The notes: generated from the letters alone by a model not told the origin. A stretch of DNA of 64,000 nt from Mammaliicoccus lentus (GCF_002902755.1 NZ_PPRS01000010.1:1-64000); one strand, 5' to 3'; counted from the stretch's first letter, positions 29,105 to 44,816 are shown. Made by a program: numbers and translations.

Positions 29105-29335
29105 TTAGAAAAGTAATTTTAATTGTAACGAATATTGGAGGATATCTAAAATAAAACGACTCAGACTTGTACCTAATAAAACAGCTAAAATGATTATAAA
29201 TGTTTGAGCTTGCGCTATATGATTTTTCTTGAAAATTTGCTCTAACCTAACGCCTTGTAACGCCCAAAAAGCTAAACATACACATACAACATGAAGAATT
29301 AATCCTATAATACCTAATTGACCATAATATTCCAT
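29105..29335 (-). CDS. ywzB: YwzB-like DUF1146 membrane protein
   Basis: A 76-residue protein starting MEYYGQLGIIGL, with two hydrophobic helices (about 5-27 and 43-65) and a conserved middle RLEQIFKKNH. This is the DUF1146 family, regularly placed between atpC and murA. The ATG at 29335 follows AAAGGAT; the longer reading frame upstream lacks a site. Function unknown. Confidence 0.8.
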   Translation of the reverse strand: MEYYGQLGIIGLILHVVCVCLAFWALQGVRLEQIFKKNHIAQAQTFIIILAVLLGTSLSRFILDILQYSLQLKLLF

Positions 29336-29360
29336 ACTCTCAATCCTTTCACTAGAACAA

Positions 29361-29522
29361 AGGGAGTGGGACAGATATTTCATTTTCCTAAAAATATTTC
29401 ATAGTCCCATCCCGGCAAAGATGACCAGAATTGAAATAACTTTGATATAAGCGTATTTTCAGTCCAGTCAGCTACTGCCATTATAATAAATTAGGCTGAG
29501 ACATATATTTTTGTCTCAGCCT
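29361..29522 (+). repeat. Dispersed staphylococcal GGGACA repeat, long form
   Basis: It begins GGGAGTGGGACAG, has TAGTCCCATCCCGGCAAAG in the middle, then a GTCCAGTCAGCTACTGCC segment, and ends in the hairpin AGGCTGAGACA/TGTCTCAGCCT. The shorter copy at 19204-19314 shares start, TAGTCCCA centre and end hairpin. It fills the gap between ywzB and atpC. Confidence 0.8.
29493..29522 (-). terminator. Terminator of the ATP synthase operon
   Basis: An 11-bp perfect stem (29493-29503 with 29512-29522), 7 nt after the atpC stop, forming the end of the dispersed repeat. The tail is T/A mixed rather than a pure T-run. Confidence 0.7.
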
Positions 29523-29528
29523 GTATAA

Positions 29529-29933
29529 TTATCTAAATTTAGCCACTTCAATTCGATTAATTGCACGACTTAACGCGCGTTCAGCACGTCTATAATCAAC
29601 ATCATCACGATTACTATGTAATCGTTCTTCTGCACGTTCTTTAGAATTAATCGCACGTTCTTTATCTATATCCTCAGCTGTTTCAGCTGACTGAACTAGA
29701 ACAGTAACTTTATCAGTTCTTACTTCAACAAATCCTTCGGAAACAGCTAAATACTCTGTACCACTTGCTTTGTTTACTTTAACATATCCTGTTTTTAATG
29801 CTGCAACAGTTGGAATATGGCCAGCCATTACACCCATTTCTCCAGTTTCAGTATGTAAAACAACAAGTTCAACATCTTTTGCTGAGTAAACAGATCCATT
29901 AGGAGTGACAACATCTAAGGTAAATGTATTCAT
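29529..29933 (-). CDS. atpC: ATP synthase epsilon subunit
   Basis: A 134-residue F1 subunit with the N-terminal beta barrel (TLDVVTPNGSVY to SEGFVEVR) and C-terminal two-helix hairpin (AINSKERAEERLHS, RAERALSRAINRIEV) that regulates rotation. Last gene of the operon. Confidence 0.97.
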   Translation of the reverse strand: MNTFTLDVVTPNGSVYSAKDVELVVLHTETGEMGVMAGHIPTVAALKTGYVKVNKASGTEYLAVSEGFVEVRTDKVTVLVQSAETAEDIDKERAINSKERAEERLHSNRDDVDYRRAERALSRAINRIEVAKFR

Positions 29934-29955
29934 TTTCCATTCCTCCTAATTAGTA

Positions 29956-32276
<2,321 letters not shown>

Positions 32277-32289
32277 TTAAAGCTTAATA

Positions 32290-33804
<1,515 letters not shown>

Positions 33805-33823
33805 CTATGTCACTCCTTAATAA

Positions 33824-34363
33824 TTATTTCATTTGATGAAATGATTTTGTTAATTGATTTAAATCATTCTGAATCGAGCCGTCGTAAACTTTCGTACCTA
33901 TCGTTACACGAACACCGCCAATTAAAGAATCATTTATTTCATTTTCTAAAATTAATTTCTTTAAACCTGTACGCTTAATAAAAACTTTCCCTATTTCATC
34001 TAATTCTTCGTTAGATAACGGATAGACAGATTCAACTTTCATTAAATCTTGACTATGTACTTGATTATAAATATTTCTATAATCTATAAAAACACTAGGA
34101 ATTAAAGACAATTTGTTGTTATTAGCTAATAAGAATAATGTGTTCATTAAAGGTTTAGATATGCCTTTGAATACATTTTCAACTAAAGCTTGTCTGTCTT
34201 CTTGAGCTAACTTTGGATTATAATCTATAGCCTTAATTTCATCTAGATTTGGTTTCACACTATTTTCTAGCGTTTCGAGTTCGTTTAATATTGTGTCTTC
34301 TATGTTATGTTCTTCTGCTACATCATATAAAGCTTGGGCATATTTTTGACTTATATTCGCCAT
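33824..34363 (-). CDS. atpH: ATP synthase delta subunit
   Basis: A 179-residue stator subunit linking b to the top of F1. It shows the N-terminal helical bundle (SQKYAQALYDVAEEH) and the conserved C-terminal GGVRVTIGTKVYDGSIQNDL. Its start shares one base with the atpF stop. Confidence 0.97.
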   Translation of the reverse strand: MANISQKYAQALYDVAEEHNIEDTILNELETLENSVKPNLDEIKAIDYNPKLAQEDRQALVENVFKGISKPLMNTLFLLANNNKLSLIPSVFIDYRNIYNQVHSQDLMKVESVYPLSNEELDEIGKVFIKRTGLKKLILENEINDSLIGGVRVTIGTKVYDGSIQNDLNQLTKSFHQMK

Positions 34364-34887
34364 TATTTTTCCCCTGCCTCTTTAATGTATTTTTCAACAA
34401 GTTCTTTTTGATCTTGTTCAGAAATCTCTTTATTAATTACTTTAGAAGCTATTAATACAGAAAGTTCAGATACACGATTATTAATATCAGCAATTGCTCT
34501 TTGTTTCTCTTGCTGAATCTCTGCTTGTGCTGATTGAATTAACCCATTTGCTTTAACATTTGCATCACTTATAATTTGCTCTTGTTGTACTTTAGCTTGA
34601 TGTTTTGCATCATCAAGAATTGTTTGTACTTCTTCTTGAGTCTTTTTAAGGATGTCTCTATTTTCTTCTTCTAATTTTTTTGCATTTACCTTTGCTGCTT
34701 GAGCGTCATCAATATCTTTATTGATAGTTTCTTCACGTTCATCCATTATGGATTTCAATGGTCCCCAAGCATATTTCTTTAATAAAGCTAACAGGATTAA
34801 AAACGTGATTAATGTGAATAAAGCTGTTCCCCATTCAACGCCACTGCCTGTTGCACCTAAAACCAATACGTTATGATCCACTGCCAA
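34363..34887 (-). CDS. atpF: ATP synthase b subunit
   Basis: A 174-residue peripheral stalk protein: one N-terminal membrane helix ([24 protein letters not shown], about 20-44) and a long Ala/Glu/Lys coiled coil to the C-terminus. The likely start is TTG at 34887, 5 nt after GGAG; a GTG two codons later is the alternative. Confidence 0.95.
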   Translation of the reverse strand: MAVDHNVLVLGATGSGVEWGTALFTLITFLILLALLKKYAWGPLKSIMDEREETINKDIDDAQAAKVNAKKLEEENRDILKKTQEEVQTILDDAKHQAKVQQEQIISDANVKANGLIQSAQAEIQQEKQRAIADINNRVSELSVLIASKVINKEISEQDQKELVEKYIKEAGEK

Positions 34888-34985
34888 TTACACTCCTTTC
34901 ATTGCAAGTCAAGGTTCTAACACCTCATAAATGAATGGCGAAATCCTTTTTAGATAGACTCCGCCTGTTCTAAAAATATGTTAGC

Positions 34986-35243
<258 letters not shown>

Positions 35244-35255
35244 TTAAATTTTATA

Positions 35256-36008
<753 letters not shown>

Positions 36009-36359
36009 TTAATCGAGATTTTTGAGTGACCTAAACATGATTAACACATATGCAATCATCAGCCCTACTAAAATTCCGATAATATCAACAATTATTGGAT
36101 ATTTAAGCCAGAAACAACATGCAACAATAGTTACAAGGTACCTTACCCAGTTTCCAGTTGATAATTGTAATGATTCAGCATTTTTTGCTCGATTGAGGTA
36201 AACTTCCCATGAAAACAAGTTAACAGCTGATGCTATTGTTCCAATTATTAGTCCTAAAATGAACTCATGTTTCAAGAAGAAATAAACGACAACTAGAAAA
36301 ATAACGAAGAAAATAAAATACTGTAAATAAGACTTGAAAAAGCCCTTGAAATCAAACAT
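36009..36359 (-). CDS. atpI: ATP synthase subunit I (AtpI/AtpZ-like)
   Basis: A 116-residue protein with four hydrophobic helices, first gene of the atp operon and 30 nt before atpB. AtpI is thought to help c-ring assembly or magnesium supply. The sequence is weakly conserved; assignment leans on position and helix layout. Confidence 0.85.
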   Translation of the reverse strand: MFDFKGFFKSYLQYFIFFVIFLVVVYFFLKHEFILGLIIGTIASAVNLFSWEVYLNRAKNAESLQLSTGNWVRYLVTIVACCFWLKYPIIVDIIGILVGLMIAYVLIMFRSLKNLD

Positions 36360-36420
36360 ACAGCTGAAACTCCTTTAATTAGTTGTATATCTTTGAAAAC
36401 CGTTTCATCACACAATTTTC

Positions 36421-36449
36421 ATGATAATATAGTGGCCTTATAGTGTCAA
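36421..36449 (-). promoter_or_regulatory. Promoter of the ATP synthase operon
   Basis: TTGACA (36444-36449), 17 nt, TATCAT (36421-36426) on the minus strand, about 60 nt ahead of atpI. A second TTGACA lies 12 nt further upstream. The rest of 36360-36520 shows no gene and no convincing terminator after mnaA, so readthrough is possible. Confidence 0.65.
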
Positions 36450-36520
36450 TGCTATGTCAAAAATAGAAAACAAATTTTTGTCATTTTTTTGTCACAGAAT
36501 TGACACAAACCACTTCTAAC

Positions 36521-37657
36521 TTATTTTGTTTTGAACGGTGCAGGTGCTTCAGTCAAAATATCAAAATAATACTTAATATTTTCACATATTCTCTTAGATG
36601 CTAAGCCATCACCATATGGATTTTGAGCAATGCTCATGCTTTCATATGAAGATTGATCATTTAATAGTTTTTTCGTTTCGTTGTAGACATCCTCTTCTTC
36701 TACGCCAACTAGTTTTAACGTACCAGCTTCCACCCCTTCTGGGCGCTCAGTTGTATCTCTCAATACAAGGACTGGCTTCCCAAGTGAAGGTGCTTCTTCT
36801 TGTACACCGCCAGAATCAGTAAGAATCAAATGAGAATTTGCCGCAAAGTTATGAAAATCAATAACTTCTAATGGCTCTATTAGTTCGATACGATTATGAT
36901 CACTTAATAATTGTCCAGCTATATCTCTGACCTTTGGATTTTTATGCATTGGGTATACAACGACAACATCTTCATGCTCTTCAACAATACGTCTAACAGC
37001 TTTGAAGATATTTTCCATTGGTTTACCAATATTTTCACGTCTATGCGCTGTTAACAACACGATGCGTTTATCTTTATGGCGGTTAATGATTTCACTTTCG
37101 TAATTTTCACTAACCGTTGTTGATAATGCATCAATAGCTGTATTACCTGTAACAACAATAGATTCGTCTTTTTTATTTTCTTGAAGTAAATTATGTTTAG
37201 ACTGATCAGTTGGTGAGAAGTGTAAATCAGCAAGGACCCCCGTCATTTGTCGATTCATTTCTTCTGGGAATGGAGAATACTTATTCCAAGTTCTTAAGCC
37301 TGCTTCAACGTGGCCAATTGCGACTTCGTTATAAAAAGCAGCTAAGCTACCAGCAAAAGTAGTAGTTGTATCTCCATGTACCAATATCATATCTGGTTTC
37401 GCTTCTTGAATAACACTTTCAAGTCCACCTAGCACTCTAGAAGTTACTTCAGAAAGTGTTTGCCCTTGTTTCATGATATTCAAATCATAATCTGGTGTGA
37501 TATCAAATGTTTCAAGAACTGAGTCCAGCATTTCTCTATGTTGTGCAGTCACAACTACAATTGGTTGTAACTCCGGATCATTTTTCAGTTCTGAAACCAA
37601 AGGTGCCATTTTAATAGCTTCAGGTCGCGTACCAAATATCGTCATAATTTTCTTCAT
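36521..37657 (-). CDS. mnaA: UDP-GlcNAc 2-epimerase (non-hydrolysing)
   Basis: A 378-residue epimerase making UDP-ManNAc for the wall teichoic acid linkage unit. Seen: FGTRPEAIKMAPLV at the N-terminus, HGDTTTTFAGSLAAFY, GHVEAGLRT, TAHRRENIG, DSGGVQEEAPSLGKPVLVLRDTTERPE. Two Rossmann domains of glycosyltransferase B type. It follows upp, as in S. aureus. Confidence 0.95.
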   Translation of the reverse strand: MKKIMTIFGTRPEAIKMAPLVSELKNDPELQPIVVVTAQHREMLDSVLETFDITPDYDLNIMKQGQTLSEVTSRVLGGLESVIQEAKPDMILVHGDTTTTFAGSLAAFYNEVAIGHVEAGLRTWNKYSPFPEEMNRQMTGVLADLHFSPTDQSKHNLLQENKKDESIVVTGNTAIDALSTTVSENYESEIINRHKDKRIVLLTAHRRENIGKPMENIFKAVRRIVEEHEDVVVVYPMHKNPKVRDIAGQLLSDHNRIELIEPLEVIDFHNFAANSHLILTDSGGVQEEAPSLGKPVLVLRDTTERPEGVEAGTLKLVGVEEEDVYNETKKLLNDQSSYESMSIAQNPYGDGLASKRICENIKYYFDILTEAPAPFKTK

Positions 37658-37678
37658 TGTAATAAAATCCTCCTATTA

Positions 37679-38308
37679 TTATTTAGTGCCAAACAGACGG
37701 TCGCCTGCATCACCAAGTCCTGGTGTAATGTATGCATGCTCGTCTAATTTTTCATCTAAAGCGGCAATATATATATCTACATCTTCATGTGCTTCTTGTA
37801 GTGCCTTAACCCCTTCAGGTGCAGCAACTAATCCCATAAAGCGGATTTTAGTAGCGCCACGATTTTTTAATGATTGAATAGCTTCAATCGCAGATGCACC
37901 TGTAGCAAGCATAGGATCTACTACAATAATTTCACGTTCTTCAATATCTTGAGGTAACTTAACAAAATACTCTATTGCTTCAAGTGTTTCTGGGTCACGA
38001 TATAAACCAACGTGGCCAACTCTCGCAGCAGGTACAAGTTTCATAATACCGTCTGTCATACCAAGACCAGCACGTAAAATAGGAATGAGCGCTAATTTCT
38101 TACCTGATAATCTTTGCGCTGTCATTTTTGTAACAGGTGTTTCAATTTCTACGTCTTTTAAATCAAAATCTCTTGTAACTTCATAAGCCATAAGCATGCC
38201 TACTTCGTCAACAAGTTCTCTAAATTCCTTTGTTCCAGTTTTTTTATCACGAATATAGCTCAATTTATGTTGAATGAGCGGGTGATTAAAAACATGTACT
38301 TTACCCAT
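37679..38308 (-). CDS. upp: Uracil phosphoribosyltransferase
   Basis: A 209-residue salvage enzyme forming UMP from uracil and PRPP. The PRPP motif [16 protein letters not shown] (about 129-144) and the uracil-site end [16 protein letters not shown] are present. The start is MGKVHVF at 38308, giving the standard length. It is 21 nt after glyA. Confidence 0.97.
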   Translation of the reverse strand: MGKVHVFNHPLIQHKLSYIRDKKTGTKEFRELVDEVGMLMAYEVTRDFDLKDVEIETPVTKMTAQRLSGKKLALIPILRAGLGMTDGIMKLVPAARVGHVGLYRDPETLEAIEYFVKLPQDIEEREIIVVDPMLATGASAIEAIQSLKNRGATKIRFMGLVAAPEGVKALQEAHEDVDIYIAALDEKLDEHAYITPGLGDAGDRLFGTK

Positions 38309-38329
38309 AAGGCAATCCTCCAATAACTA

Positions 38330-39571
38330 TTATTTGTTGTAAAGTGGGAACTTAGAAGTTAATGATAATACACGTTCATGTGCTTCTTTTAATGTAGTTT
38401 CATCTTCAGGATTTTTTAGCACTGTCGCCATTATTCTACCAACTTCTTCCATTGCACTTTCATCAAATCCACGAGATGTAACAGCTGGTGTACCTAATCG
38501 AATACCACTTGTTACGAAAGGCTTTTCTTGATCAAATGGTATTGTATTTTTATTACAAGTTATGCCTACTTCATCTAAAGCATTTTCAGCAACTTTCCCT
38601 GTAATACCAAGAGAACCTTTAACATCGACACAGATTAAATGGTTATCTGTTCCACCAGATACAATACGTAAACCTTCTTCTTCTAGTGTAGCAGCTAACT
38701 TTTGAGCATTCTTAATCACTTGTTTTTGGTAATCTTTAAATTCTGGTTCTAATGCTTCACCAAATGATACAGCTTTACCTGCAATGACATGCATTAATGG
38801 ACCACCTTGGATACCAGGGAAAATGATTTTATCGATTTCTTTAGCATATTCTTCTTTACAGAAAATCATGCCACCACGAGGTCCTCTAAGTGTCTTGTGC
38901 GTCGTAGTTGTAACAAAGTCAGCATATTCTACTGGGTTTTGGTGTAATCCAGCAGCAACTAAACCAGCGATATGAGCCATATCTACCATTAATTTAGCGC
39001 CTACTTCATCTGCAATTTCTTTGAAACGTTTAAAATCAATTCCTCTTGGATAAGCAGAAGCACCAGCAACTATTAATTTTGGTTGAGTTTCTTTAGCTAC
39101 TCTTAAAACTTCATCATAGTCAATTTGTTCATTTTCTTTAGACACGCCATACTCCACAAAGTTATATAGTTTACCACTAAAGTTAACTTTAGCTCCGTGA
39201 GTTAAATGTCCACCATGACTTAAATTCATTCCAAGTACAGTATCACCTGGTTCTAAAGCAACAAAATACACAGCCATATTTGCTTGTGAACCAGAATGTG
39301 GTTGTACGTTAACATGGTCTCCACCGAAGATTTCTTTTGCGCGTTCTCTCGCTATATCTTCTACGATATCAACATGCTCACAACCACCATAATAACGACG
39401 ACCAGGGTAACCTTCTGCGTATTTATTAGTTAATACAGAACCTTGAGCTTCCATCACCGCTTCAGAAACAAAGTTCTCAGACGCGATTAATTCTATGTTG
39501 TTATTTTGTCTGTCGAACTCTTTCTCCATTGCTTCGAAAAGTTTTTCGTCTTGCTTTTTAATAAATGACAT
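38330..39571 (-). CDS. glyA: Serine hydroxymethyltransferase
   Basis: A 413-residue PLP enzyme interconverting serine and glycine while charging tetrahydrofolate. The PLP lysine is in [14 protein letters not shown] (about 226), with [10 protein letters not shown] near the N-terminus and [11 protein letters not shown]. Start at 39571 (MSFIKK), since the earlier TTG is poorly placed relative to GAGGGA. Confidence 0.97.
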   Translation of the reverse strand: MSFIKKQDEKLFEAMEKEFDRQNNNIELIASENFVSEAVMEAQGSVLTNKYAEGYPGRRYYGGCEHVDIVEDIARERAKEIFGGDHVNVQPHSGSQANMAVYFVALEPGDTVLGMNLSHGGHLTHGAKVNFSGKLYNFVEYGVSKENEQIDYDEVLRVAKETQPKLIVAGASAYPRGIDFKRFKEIADEVGAKLMVDMAHIAGLVAAGLHQNPVEYADFVTTTTHKTLRGPRGGMIFCKEEYAKEIDKIIFPGIQGGPLMHVIAGKAVSFGEALEPEFKDYQKQVIKNAQKLAATLEEEGLRIVSGGTDNHLICVDVKGSLGITGKVAENALDEVGITCNKNTIPFDQEKPFVTSGIRLGTPAVTSRGFDESAMEEVGRIMATVLKNPEDETTLKEAHERVLSLTSKFPLYNK

Positions 39572-39595
39572 GTACAATCCCTCGCTTTTAAGAAT

Positions 39596-40120
39596 TTAAT
39601 ACTTTGCTCTTTCACCGCCAATTAATTTTGGACGGCTTGTTGCTACTGTTACTACTGCTTCACCGATTTGTCTAGTTTCAACTGATATCGGTACTGCTAC
39701 ATGCTTAATATGCATACCAATTAATGTTTGACCAATATCAATACCTTTATCGCATTTGATATGTTCAACTAATACAGGATCATCCATATGTTGATATGCA
39801 TAGGTTGATAAGCTGCCTCCAGCATTCCGTTGTGGAACAACAGAAACCTCAGTCATTAAGTAGGGATCAAACAGTTCGCGTTCGATTGTAATAGCTCGAT
39901 TTATATGTTCACAACCTTGAAATGCAAAATGAACACCTGTCTCTTTATGTATTGAATCAAGCGTTTCATACAATTCTTTCGCAATCTCTGCTGAACCATT
40001 CGAGCCTATTTTTGCCCCTCTAATCTCTGAAGTAGAACATCCTATAATACATAGTTCATTTTCATTAAAAAATTGTTTAGACTTAAGTTCATTGATTAAT
40101 TGTATTAAATTATTTTTCAT
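39596..40120 (-). CDS. ywlG: YwlG, DUF436 family protein
   Basis: A 174-residue protein of the DUF436 (TIGR01440) family, unknown function. The sequence includes [21 protein letters not shown] and [16 protein letters not shown] with a conserved cysteine. The ATG at 40120 overlaps the rpiB stop (ATGA). Position between rpiB and glyA is conserved from Bacillus to staphylococci. Confidence 0.85.
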   Translation of the reverse strand: MKNNLIQLINELKSKQFFNENELCIIGCSTSEIRGAKIGSNGSAEIAKELYETLDSIHKETGVHFAFQGCEHINRAITIERELFDPYLMTEVSVVPQRNAGGSLSTYAYQHMDDPVLVEHIKCDKGIDIGQTLIGMHIKHVAVPISVETRQIGEAVVTVATSRPKLIGGERAKY

Positions 40121-40554
40121 GAACAATCGCCTTCAATTTTATCTATGCGTTTTTGATGTCTACCGCCTTCGAACTCGCTCGTCAACCAAGTTTTGACGAT
40201 GAGAAGTGCTAATCCTTCACCGATGACACGTTGGCCTAATGCTAATACGTTTGAATCATTGTGTTGCCTTGTTACTTCCGCAGTAAAAACATCATGCACA
40301 AGTGCACAACGTACCCCTTTTACTTTATTAGAAGCAATCGACATACCAATGCCAGTTCCACAAATTAAAATACCTTTATCGAAATTACCATTTGCTACAT
40401 TTTCTGAAACAGGTTTAGCATAATCTGGATAATCCACTGATTCACCTTTATGTGTTCCAAAATCTTTATATTCAATGTTCATTTCTTCTAATAATTTTTT
40501 AATTGCTTCTTTGTATTCAAAGCCTCCATGGTCTGCTGCAATAGCTACTTTCAT
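40117..40554 (-). CDS. rpiB: Ribose-5-phosphate isomerase B-like protein
   Basis: A 145-residue RpiB/LacA/LacB-family isomerase. It begins [18 protein letters not shown] and contains the active-site [17 protein letters not shown] (cysteine base) and [14 protein letters not shown]. It should interconvert ribose-5-P and ribulose-5-P in the pentose phosphate pathway. Start MKV at 40554, 8 nt after GGGAGG. Confidence 0.92.
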   Translation of the reverse strand: MKVAIAADHGGFEYKEAIKKLLEEMNIEYKDFGTHKGESVDYPDYAKPVSENVANGNFDKGILICGTGIGMSIASNKVKGVRCALVHDVFTAEVTRQHNDSNVLALGQRVIGEGLALLIVKTWLTSEFEGGRHQKRIDKIEGDCS

Positions 40555-40640
40555 CTTCCCACCTCCCAATTTGTTTATACTTTCATATTATAACGTATTT
40601 TTCATGCGTGATATAGCTATTATACAAATTATTTGTATTC

Positions 40641-41057
40641 TTAATTACTCTGTAATAATTCGATTATCAATTTCTTAATTTCTTCATAAGTATTTCTATA
40701 CACACCTATTTGCTGTCCAATTGGATCTACTACGTCTCCAGCTTTTCCACTCGTATAATGTTTTAATGAATCAATATTTTTATGTTCATACATGGATTGC
40801 AATATCGATTTGTGATTTTCTGTCATAGTCAAAATTAAATCTGCATCTAAATCTGCATCGCTAAATTGTTGCGCTGATTCAGGAATCGGTAAATTATTTT
40901 CCAATATAATATCCATTGATTGTTGAGATATCGGTGCACCGTTAAATGCTGAAATACCTCTCGAATGTATTTCGTAATCAGGCATCAAATCTTTAGCTAT
41001 AGCTTCTGCTAATGGACTTCTACAAGTATTACCTGTACATACAAATATTATTTTCAC
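40641..41057 (-). CDS. ywlE: Low-molecular-weight protein arginine/tyrosine phosphatase (YwlE/PtpB type)
   Basis: A 138-residue phosphatase with the P-loop CTGNTCRS (C7, R13) and the general-acid aspartate in VVDPIGQ (about 112). Threonine in the P-loop position as in YwlE favours phospho-arginine substrates over phosphotyrosine, as known for the Bacillus enzyme. It overlaps the ywlC end by 4 nt. Confidence 0.9.
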   Translation of the reverse strand: MKIIFVCTGNTCRSPLAEAIAKDLMPDYEIHSRGISAFNGAPISQQSMDIILENNLPIPESAQQFSDADLDADLILTMTENHKSILQSMYEHKNIDSLKHYTSGKAGDVVDPIGQQIGVYRNTYEEIKKLIIELLQSN

Positions 41058-42100
41058 AATTCATCTTCCCCTTTAAATCTATGTCCGCTTGCTTTATCTA
41101 TTCTATTCATTAATGCAACAGTTTGATCTGTTCGTTCATAACCATTTATCAATATATGTTCAATATCATTTAATTGGTCTGCGATTCTTAATGCATCGTA
41201 CAAATCATGATGAGCACCTTTAATATCATTTTTATTTTTTCCTAAAGGAATAAATTTAATGGTTTCAGGAACTAAATGCTCTATGCTTCTTGGACCAATA
41301 AAAGCTAGTTTTTTACTATTTAATAAATTAAGGTCGAGCGGTTTTGTTATACCACCCTCTATTAACGTTACTGGTTGAGAAGGTGCATAGTGCTGATATT
41401 TCATTCCTGGGGCAATTGGTTTATTTATATCTATTTTTTTATCTATAATACTATTCGGCAAAACCTCATTAATCATTTCAGCAGTTATAGACCCTGGTCT
41501 TGCTATTTTAAAAGGAAAAGTCGTACAATCTATTACTGTACTTTCTATTCCTTCATCTATATCTTCAGCTTGTATAATTCCATAAATCCTCGTATTTAAG
41601 TCATGTTTTACATGTTCAAATTTTGTAGGCGAAGGTCTCCCACTTAAATTTGCACTTGGAGCTGCAATTGGTAAATTGACTAATTGCAAAATCTCTCTTC
41701 CAATAGCATGACTAGGCATTCTTACAGCAACTGAATTCAACCCTCCCGTTACTCTATCATCTAAATATCCTGACTTATATGGAACGATAAATGAAATTGG
41801 ACCTGGCCAAAAAGCATCCATCAACAATTCTGTTTCTTCTGAGATATTTTCTGTAAAATCTTTTAATTGATTTTTATTATGAATATGAACGATAAGTGGG
41901 TTATCAGATGGACGACCCTTAGCTTTATAAATATTTTTAATCGCTTCTTCGTCTTTTGCATTTGCTCCTAATCCATATACTGTTTCCGTCGGCAAAGCTA
42001 TAAGTTGATTTTGACGGTAACCATCTATAATCTGATTGATGTGTGGATAACTAGCTAAGTTATGAACAAACTTACGCACATCCCAAACATATGTTTCCAA
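41054..42100 (-). CDS. ywlC: Threonylcarbamoyl-AMP synthase YwlC/Sua5
   Basis: A 348-residue Sua5-type enzyme for the t6A37 modification of tRNAs. The YrdC domain (about 15-205: LPTETVYGLGANA, KGRPSDNPLIVHI, PSANLSGRPSPT) is followed by a Sua5 domain with the linker PGMKYQHYAPSQP. I choose the TTG start at 42100 (LETYVWDVRKF), 7 nt after GGGAAG, over a longer frame, because homologues begin METxxWDVR. Confidence 0.93.
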   Translation of the reverse strand: METYVWDVRKFVHNLASYPHINQIIDGYRQNQLIALPTETVYGLGANAKDEEAIKNIYKAKGRPSDNPLIVHIHNKNQLKDFTENISEETELLMDAFWPGPISFIVPYKSGYLDDRVTGGLNSVAVRMPSHAIGREILQLVNLPIAAPSANLSGRPSPTKFEHVKHDLNTRIYGIIQAEDIDEGIESTVIDCTTFPFKIARPGSITAEMINEVLPNSIIDKKIDINKPIAPGMKYQHYAPSQPVTLIEGGITKPLDLNLLNSKKLAFIGPRSIEHLVPETIKFIPLGKNKNDIKGAHHDLYDALRIADQLNDIEHILINGYERTDQTVALMNRIDKASGHRFKGEDEL

Positions 42101-42191
42101 GGCTATACTTCCCTTCCTCATCGTATTTACTGTATACAAATAAAAGTTATACACATTTCGTGGATAACTCAACCCTTTTGTGCATAACTTA

Positions 42192-43046
42192 TTAACAACC
42201 CATCCAATTAAATTGTATCATACGATTCTTTTGATTTATATCTTTGATAATTGCCAAATTTTTAACTTTATAGTGTTCATGGATATATGATTTTAAAATT
42301 TCACCTTGTAAATGACCGATTTCAAATATGACTAGTCCATCTTTTTTCATCACTTTATCTAAATCATTTAGTATGCGTTTGTAAATAGCTAAACCATTGT
42401 TTTGTGTGAATAAAGCAAGGTGTGGTTCATATTCCAGTACGGTTTCTGACATTTCTACTTTTTCTTCGTAGCTTATATAAGGTGGGTTTGATAAAAGTAC
42501 ATCGACTTTAATGCCATTATTAATCAGAGGTTTCAAAGCATCGCCTTGAAGAAACTCAATTTCTGCTTGATTTAATCGAGCATTTTCTTTCGCAACTTTT
42601 AATGCATCATCGCTAATATCAGTTGCAATAACATTTAAATTAGTACGCTCCTTCTTTAAGCTAATTGCAATAGCCCCTGTGCCTGTTCCAATATCGCAAA
42701 CTGTTTGTTCGTGTTGATTTATAGTATTTAATGTTTGCAAAACTAATTCCTCAGTTTCAGGTCTAGGGATTAGAACATCATTATTTACTATGAATTTTCG
42801 TCCATAGAACTCAGCAAATCCAACGATGTACTGTACGGGTTCCCCTAAATACATTCTTTCTCTATAAGTCAAAAATTTCTTAAGTATATTATCTGGTACT
42901 GGCTCTTGTTGTTTTAAAAGGATTTGTGTTCTGGACAAACCAGATATGTCTTCTAATAGCCAATCAGCACGAGAAGTTTCTAACCCTCGTGCTGATAAAG
43001 CTTTATATGTTTCAGTTAATAATGTATAAAAATTATAATTCTCCAT
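42192..43046 (-). CDS. prmC: Release factor glutamine methyltransferase PrmC
   Basis: A 284-residue SAM-dependent methyltransferase that modifies the GGQ glutamine of release factors. N-terminal helical domain binds the factor; SAM motif I is [14 protein letters not shown] (about 113-126), and the catalytic NPPY lies in [13 protein letters not shown] (about 184). It overlaps prfA, its substrate gene, by 14 nt. Confidence 0.96.
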   Translation of the reverse strand: MENYNFYTLLTETYKALSARGLETSRADWLLEDISGLSRTQILLKQQEPVPDNILKKFLTYRERMYLGEPVQYIVGFAEFYGRKFIVNNDVLIPRPETEELVLQTLNTINQHEQTVCDIGTGTGAIAISLKKERTNLNVIATDISDDALKVAKENARLNQAEIEFLQGDALKPLINNGIKVDVLLSNPPYISYEEKVEMSETVLEYEPHLALFTQNNGLAIYKRILNDLDKVMKKDGLVIFEIGHLQGEILKSYIHEHYKVKNLAIIKDINQKNRMIQFNWMGC

Positions 43047-44109
43047 TGTTTAAATCTTCCAATTTCTCTGTTTGTTCATGCATCGTTAACGCATCTATAA
43101 TTTCACCAATTTTACCGTCCATTATTTGATCTAATTTTTGAATTGTTAAACCTATGCGATGGTCAGTAACTCTGTTTTGTGGGTAATTATATGTTCTAAT
43201 ACGTTCAGAACGGTCACCTGTCCCAACAGCTGATTTCCTTTTTTCAGCATATTTGGCATGTTCTTCACGAACCATCATATCAAAAACTCTTGCTTTTAAT
43301 ACTTTTAGTGCTTTTTCACGGTTTTTAATTTGTGATTTTTCAGAAGATGTTGCAATAATACCTGTAGGTACGTGTGTAATTCGCACAGCTGAGTCAGTCG
43401 TGTTAACGTGCTGACCACCTGCACCACTTGAACGATAAGTTTCAATTTTCAAATCTTCACTACGAATATCAACTTCCACGTCTTCAGCCTCTGGTAATAT
43501 AGCAACAGTCGCAGTTGAAGTATGAACTCTACCACCCGATTCAGTTTCTGGAACACGTTGCACACGGTGAGCACCATTTTCATATTTTAATTTACTAAAC
43601 GCACCTGTCCCTTGAACAGAAAAACTGATTTCCTTATAACCACCATGATCGCTTGGGTTTTCTTCTACTACGTCTATTTTGTATCCTTCCATTTCAGCAA
43701 AACGAGAATACATTCTAAATAAATCTCCAGCAAATATTGCAGCTTCATCTCCACCTGCTGCACCACGTATCTCAACGATTACGTTTTTCTCATCATTTGG
43801 ATCTTTCGGAATAAGTAAGAACTTCAACTCTGACTCTAATTCTGGGATGCGATCAGTTAAACTGTTAATTTCATCTTTTAACATTTCTTGATCGTCTTTG
43901 TCATCTGTTTCTTCTAGCATTACTTTCGCGTCTTCGATATCAGTTTTCACTGATTTATATGTTCGATAAACGTCTACTGTTTTTTGTAAATCAGATTGTT
44001 CTTTAGAATACTCCCTAAGCTTATCCGTATCAGATACAACATCAGGATCACTCAATAGTTCGTTAAGTTGTTCATATCTATTTTCTACGATTTCTAATTG
44101 ATCAAACAT
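43033..44109 (-). CDS. prfA: Peptide chain release factor 1
   Basis: A 358-residue class I release factor for UAA/UAG. The peptidyl-hydrolysis GGQ is in [16 protein letters not shown] (about 230), and the codon-reading tripeptide PET occurs in [10 protein letters not shown], which marks RF1 rather than RF2. N-terminal coiled-coil domain complete. It overlaps tdk by 8 nt. Confidence 0.98.
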   Translation of the reverse strand: MFDQLEIVENRYEQLNELLSDPDVVSDTDKLREYSKEQSDLQKTVDVYRTYKSVKTDIEDAKVMLEETDDKDDQEMLKDEINSLTDRIPELESELKFLLIPKDPNDEKNVIVEIRGAAGGDEAAIFAGDLFRMYSRFAEMEGYKIDVVEENPSDHGGYKEISFSVQGTGAFSKLKYENGAHRVQRVPETESGGRVHTSTATVAILPEAEDVEVDIRSEDLKIETYRSSGAGGQHVNTTDSAVRITHVPTGIIATSSEKSQIKNREKALKVLKARVFDMMVREEHAKYAEKRKSAVGTGDRSERIRTYNYPQNRVTDHRIGLTIQKLDQIMDGKIGEIIDALTMHEQTEKLEDLNNGEL

Positions 44110-44701
44110 TTATATCACTCCTTGTTTCTGTTCTTATAATATGATGATCTCTACATCTCGGTTCATAACTTTCATCTGCCCCTACTAAAATAATAGGATC
44201 ATTAATATGAGCGGGTTCCCCGTTAATAAGCCTTTGTGTGCGACTGGAAGGTGATCCACAAACAGCACAAACAGCCTGTAATTTAGTTACGATTTCAGCG
44301 ACTGCCATCATTTCAGGCATAGGTTCAAAGGGCACACCTTTGAAATCCATATCCAGTCCTGCTACAACTACACGATAGCCTTCTTCGGCTAATTTTTGTG
44401 CAACTGCAACGATTTCATTGTCAAAAAATTGAACTTCGTCAATACCAATTATATCAATACCTTGTAAATCGTGCTTTAAAATTTCACTTGAATGTTCAAT
44501 GCTTATAGCATCTAATTGATTACCGTTATGAGACACGACTGCTTGTTCACTATAACGATTGTCGATAGCCGGTTTAAATACTTTAACATCTTGTTTAGCA
44601 TACAAACCTCTTCTGAGCCGTCTAATTAGTTCTTCAGATTTACCACTAAACATACTTCCGCAAATACATTCTATCCAACCGGAATGGTAATTTTCGTACA
44701 T
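44102..44701 (-). CDS. tdk: Thymidine kinase
   Basis: A 199-residue type II thymidine kinase. Walker A GSMFSGKS (about 15-22), the catalytic glutamate in [11 protein letters not shown] (about 86-96), and a zinc site built from CAVC and the late RCRDHH. It salvages thymidine to dTMP. First gene of the tdk-prfA-prmC-ywlC run. Confidence 0.97.
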   Translation of the reverse strand: MYENYHSGWIECICGSMFSGKSEELIRRLRRGLYAKQDVKVFKPAIDNRYSEQAVVSHNGNQLDAISIEHSSEILKHDLQGIDIIGIDEVQFFDNEIVAVAQKLAEEGYRVVVAGLDMDFKGVPFEPMPEMMAVAEIVTKLQAVCAVCGSPSSRTQRLINGEPAHINDPIILVGADESYEPRCRDHHIIRTETRSDINV

Positions 44702-44773
44702 ATTACTTGTCCACCTTTTTCAACATAATCGCTTAATTATATCATATTATAAATTTCTGTTCTTAATTTTTAC

Positions 44774-44802
44774 AAAAAAAGCACCCTTTAAAAAGGATGC
44801 TT
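44774..44802 (-). terminator. Terminator of rpmE2
   Basis: A stem AAGCAYCCTTT/AAAGGRTGCTT (44779-44789 with 44792-44802) with one wobble, then seven T on the minus strand, 15 nt past the rpmE2 stop. Confidence 0.8.
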
Positions 44803-44816
44803 GATGCGCTTCATGA

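Noticed and set aside
36478-36515. Inverted TTGTCAC/GACACAA region after mnaA as a terminator
   Set aside because: Arms do not pair cleanly and no proper T-run follows in the right place.
41375-41599. Plus-strand ORFs lying opposite ywlC, murA, atpA, prfA and others
   Set aside because: They are antisense to strongly conserved genes, have no ribosome sites and show low-complexity or cysteine-rich composition.
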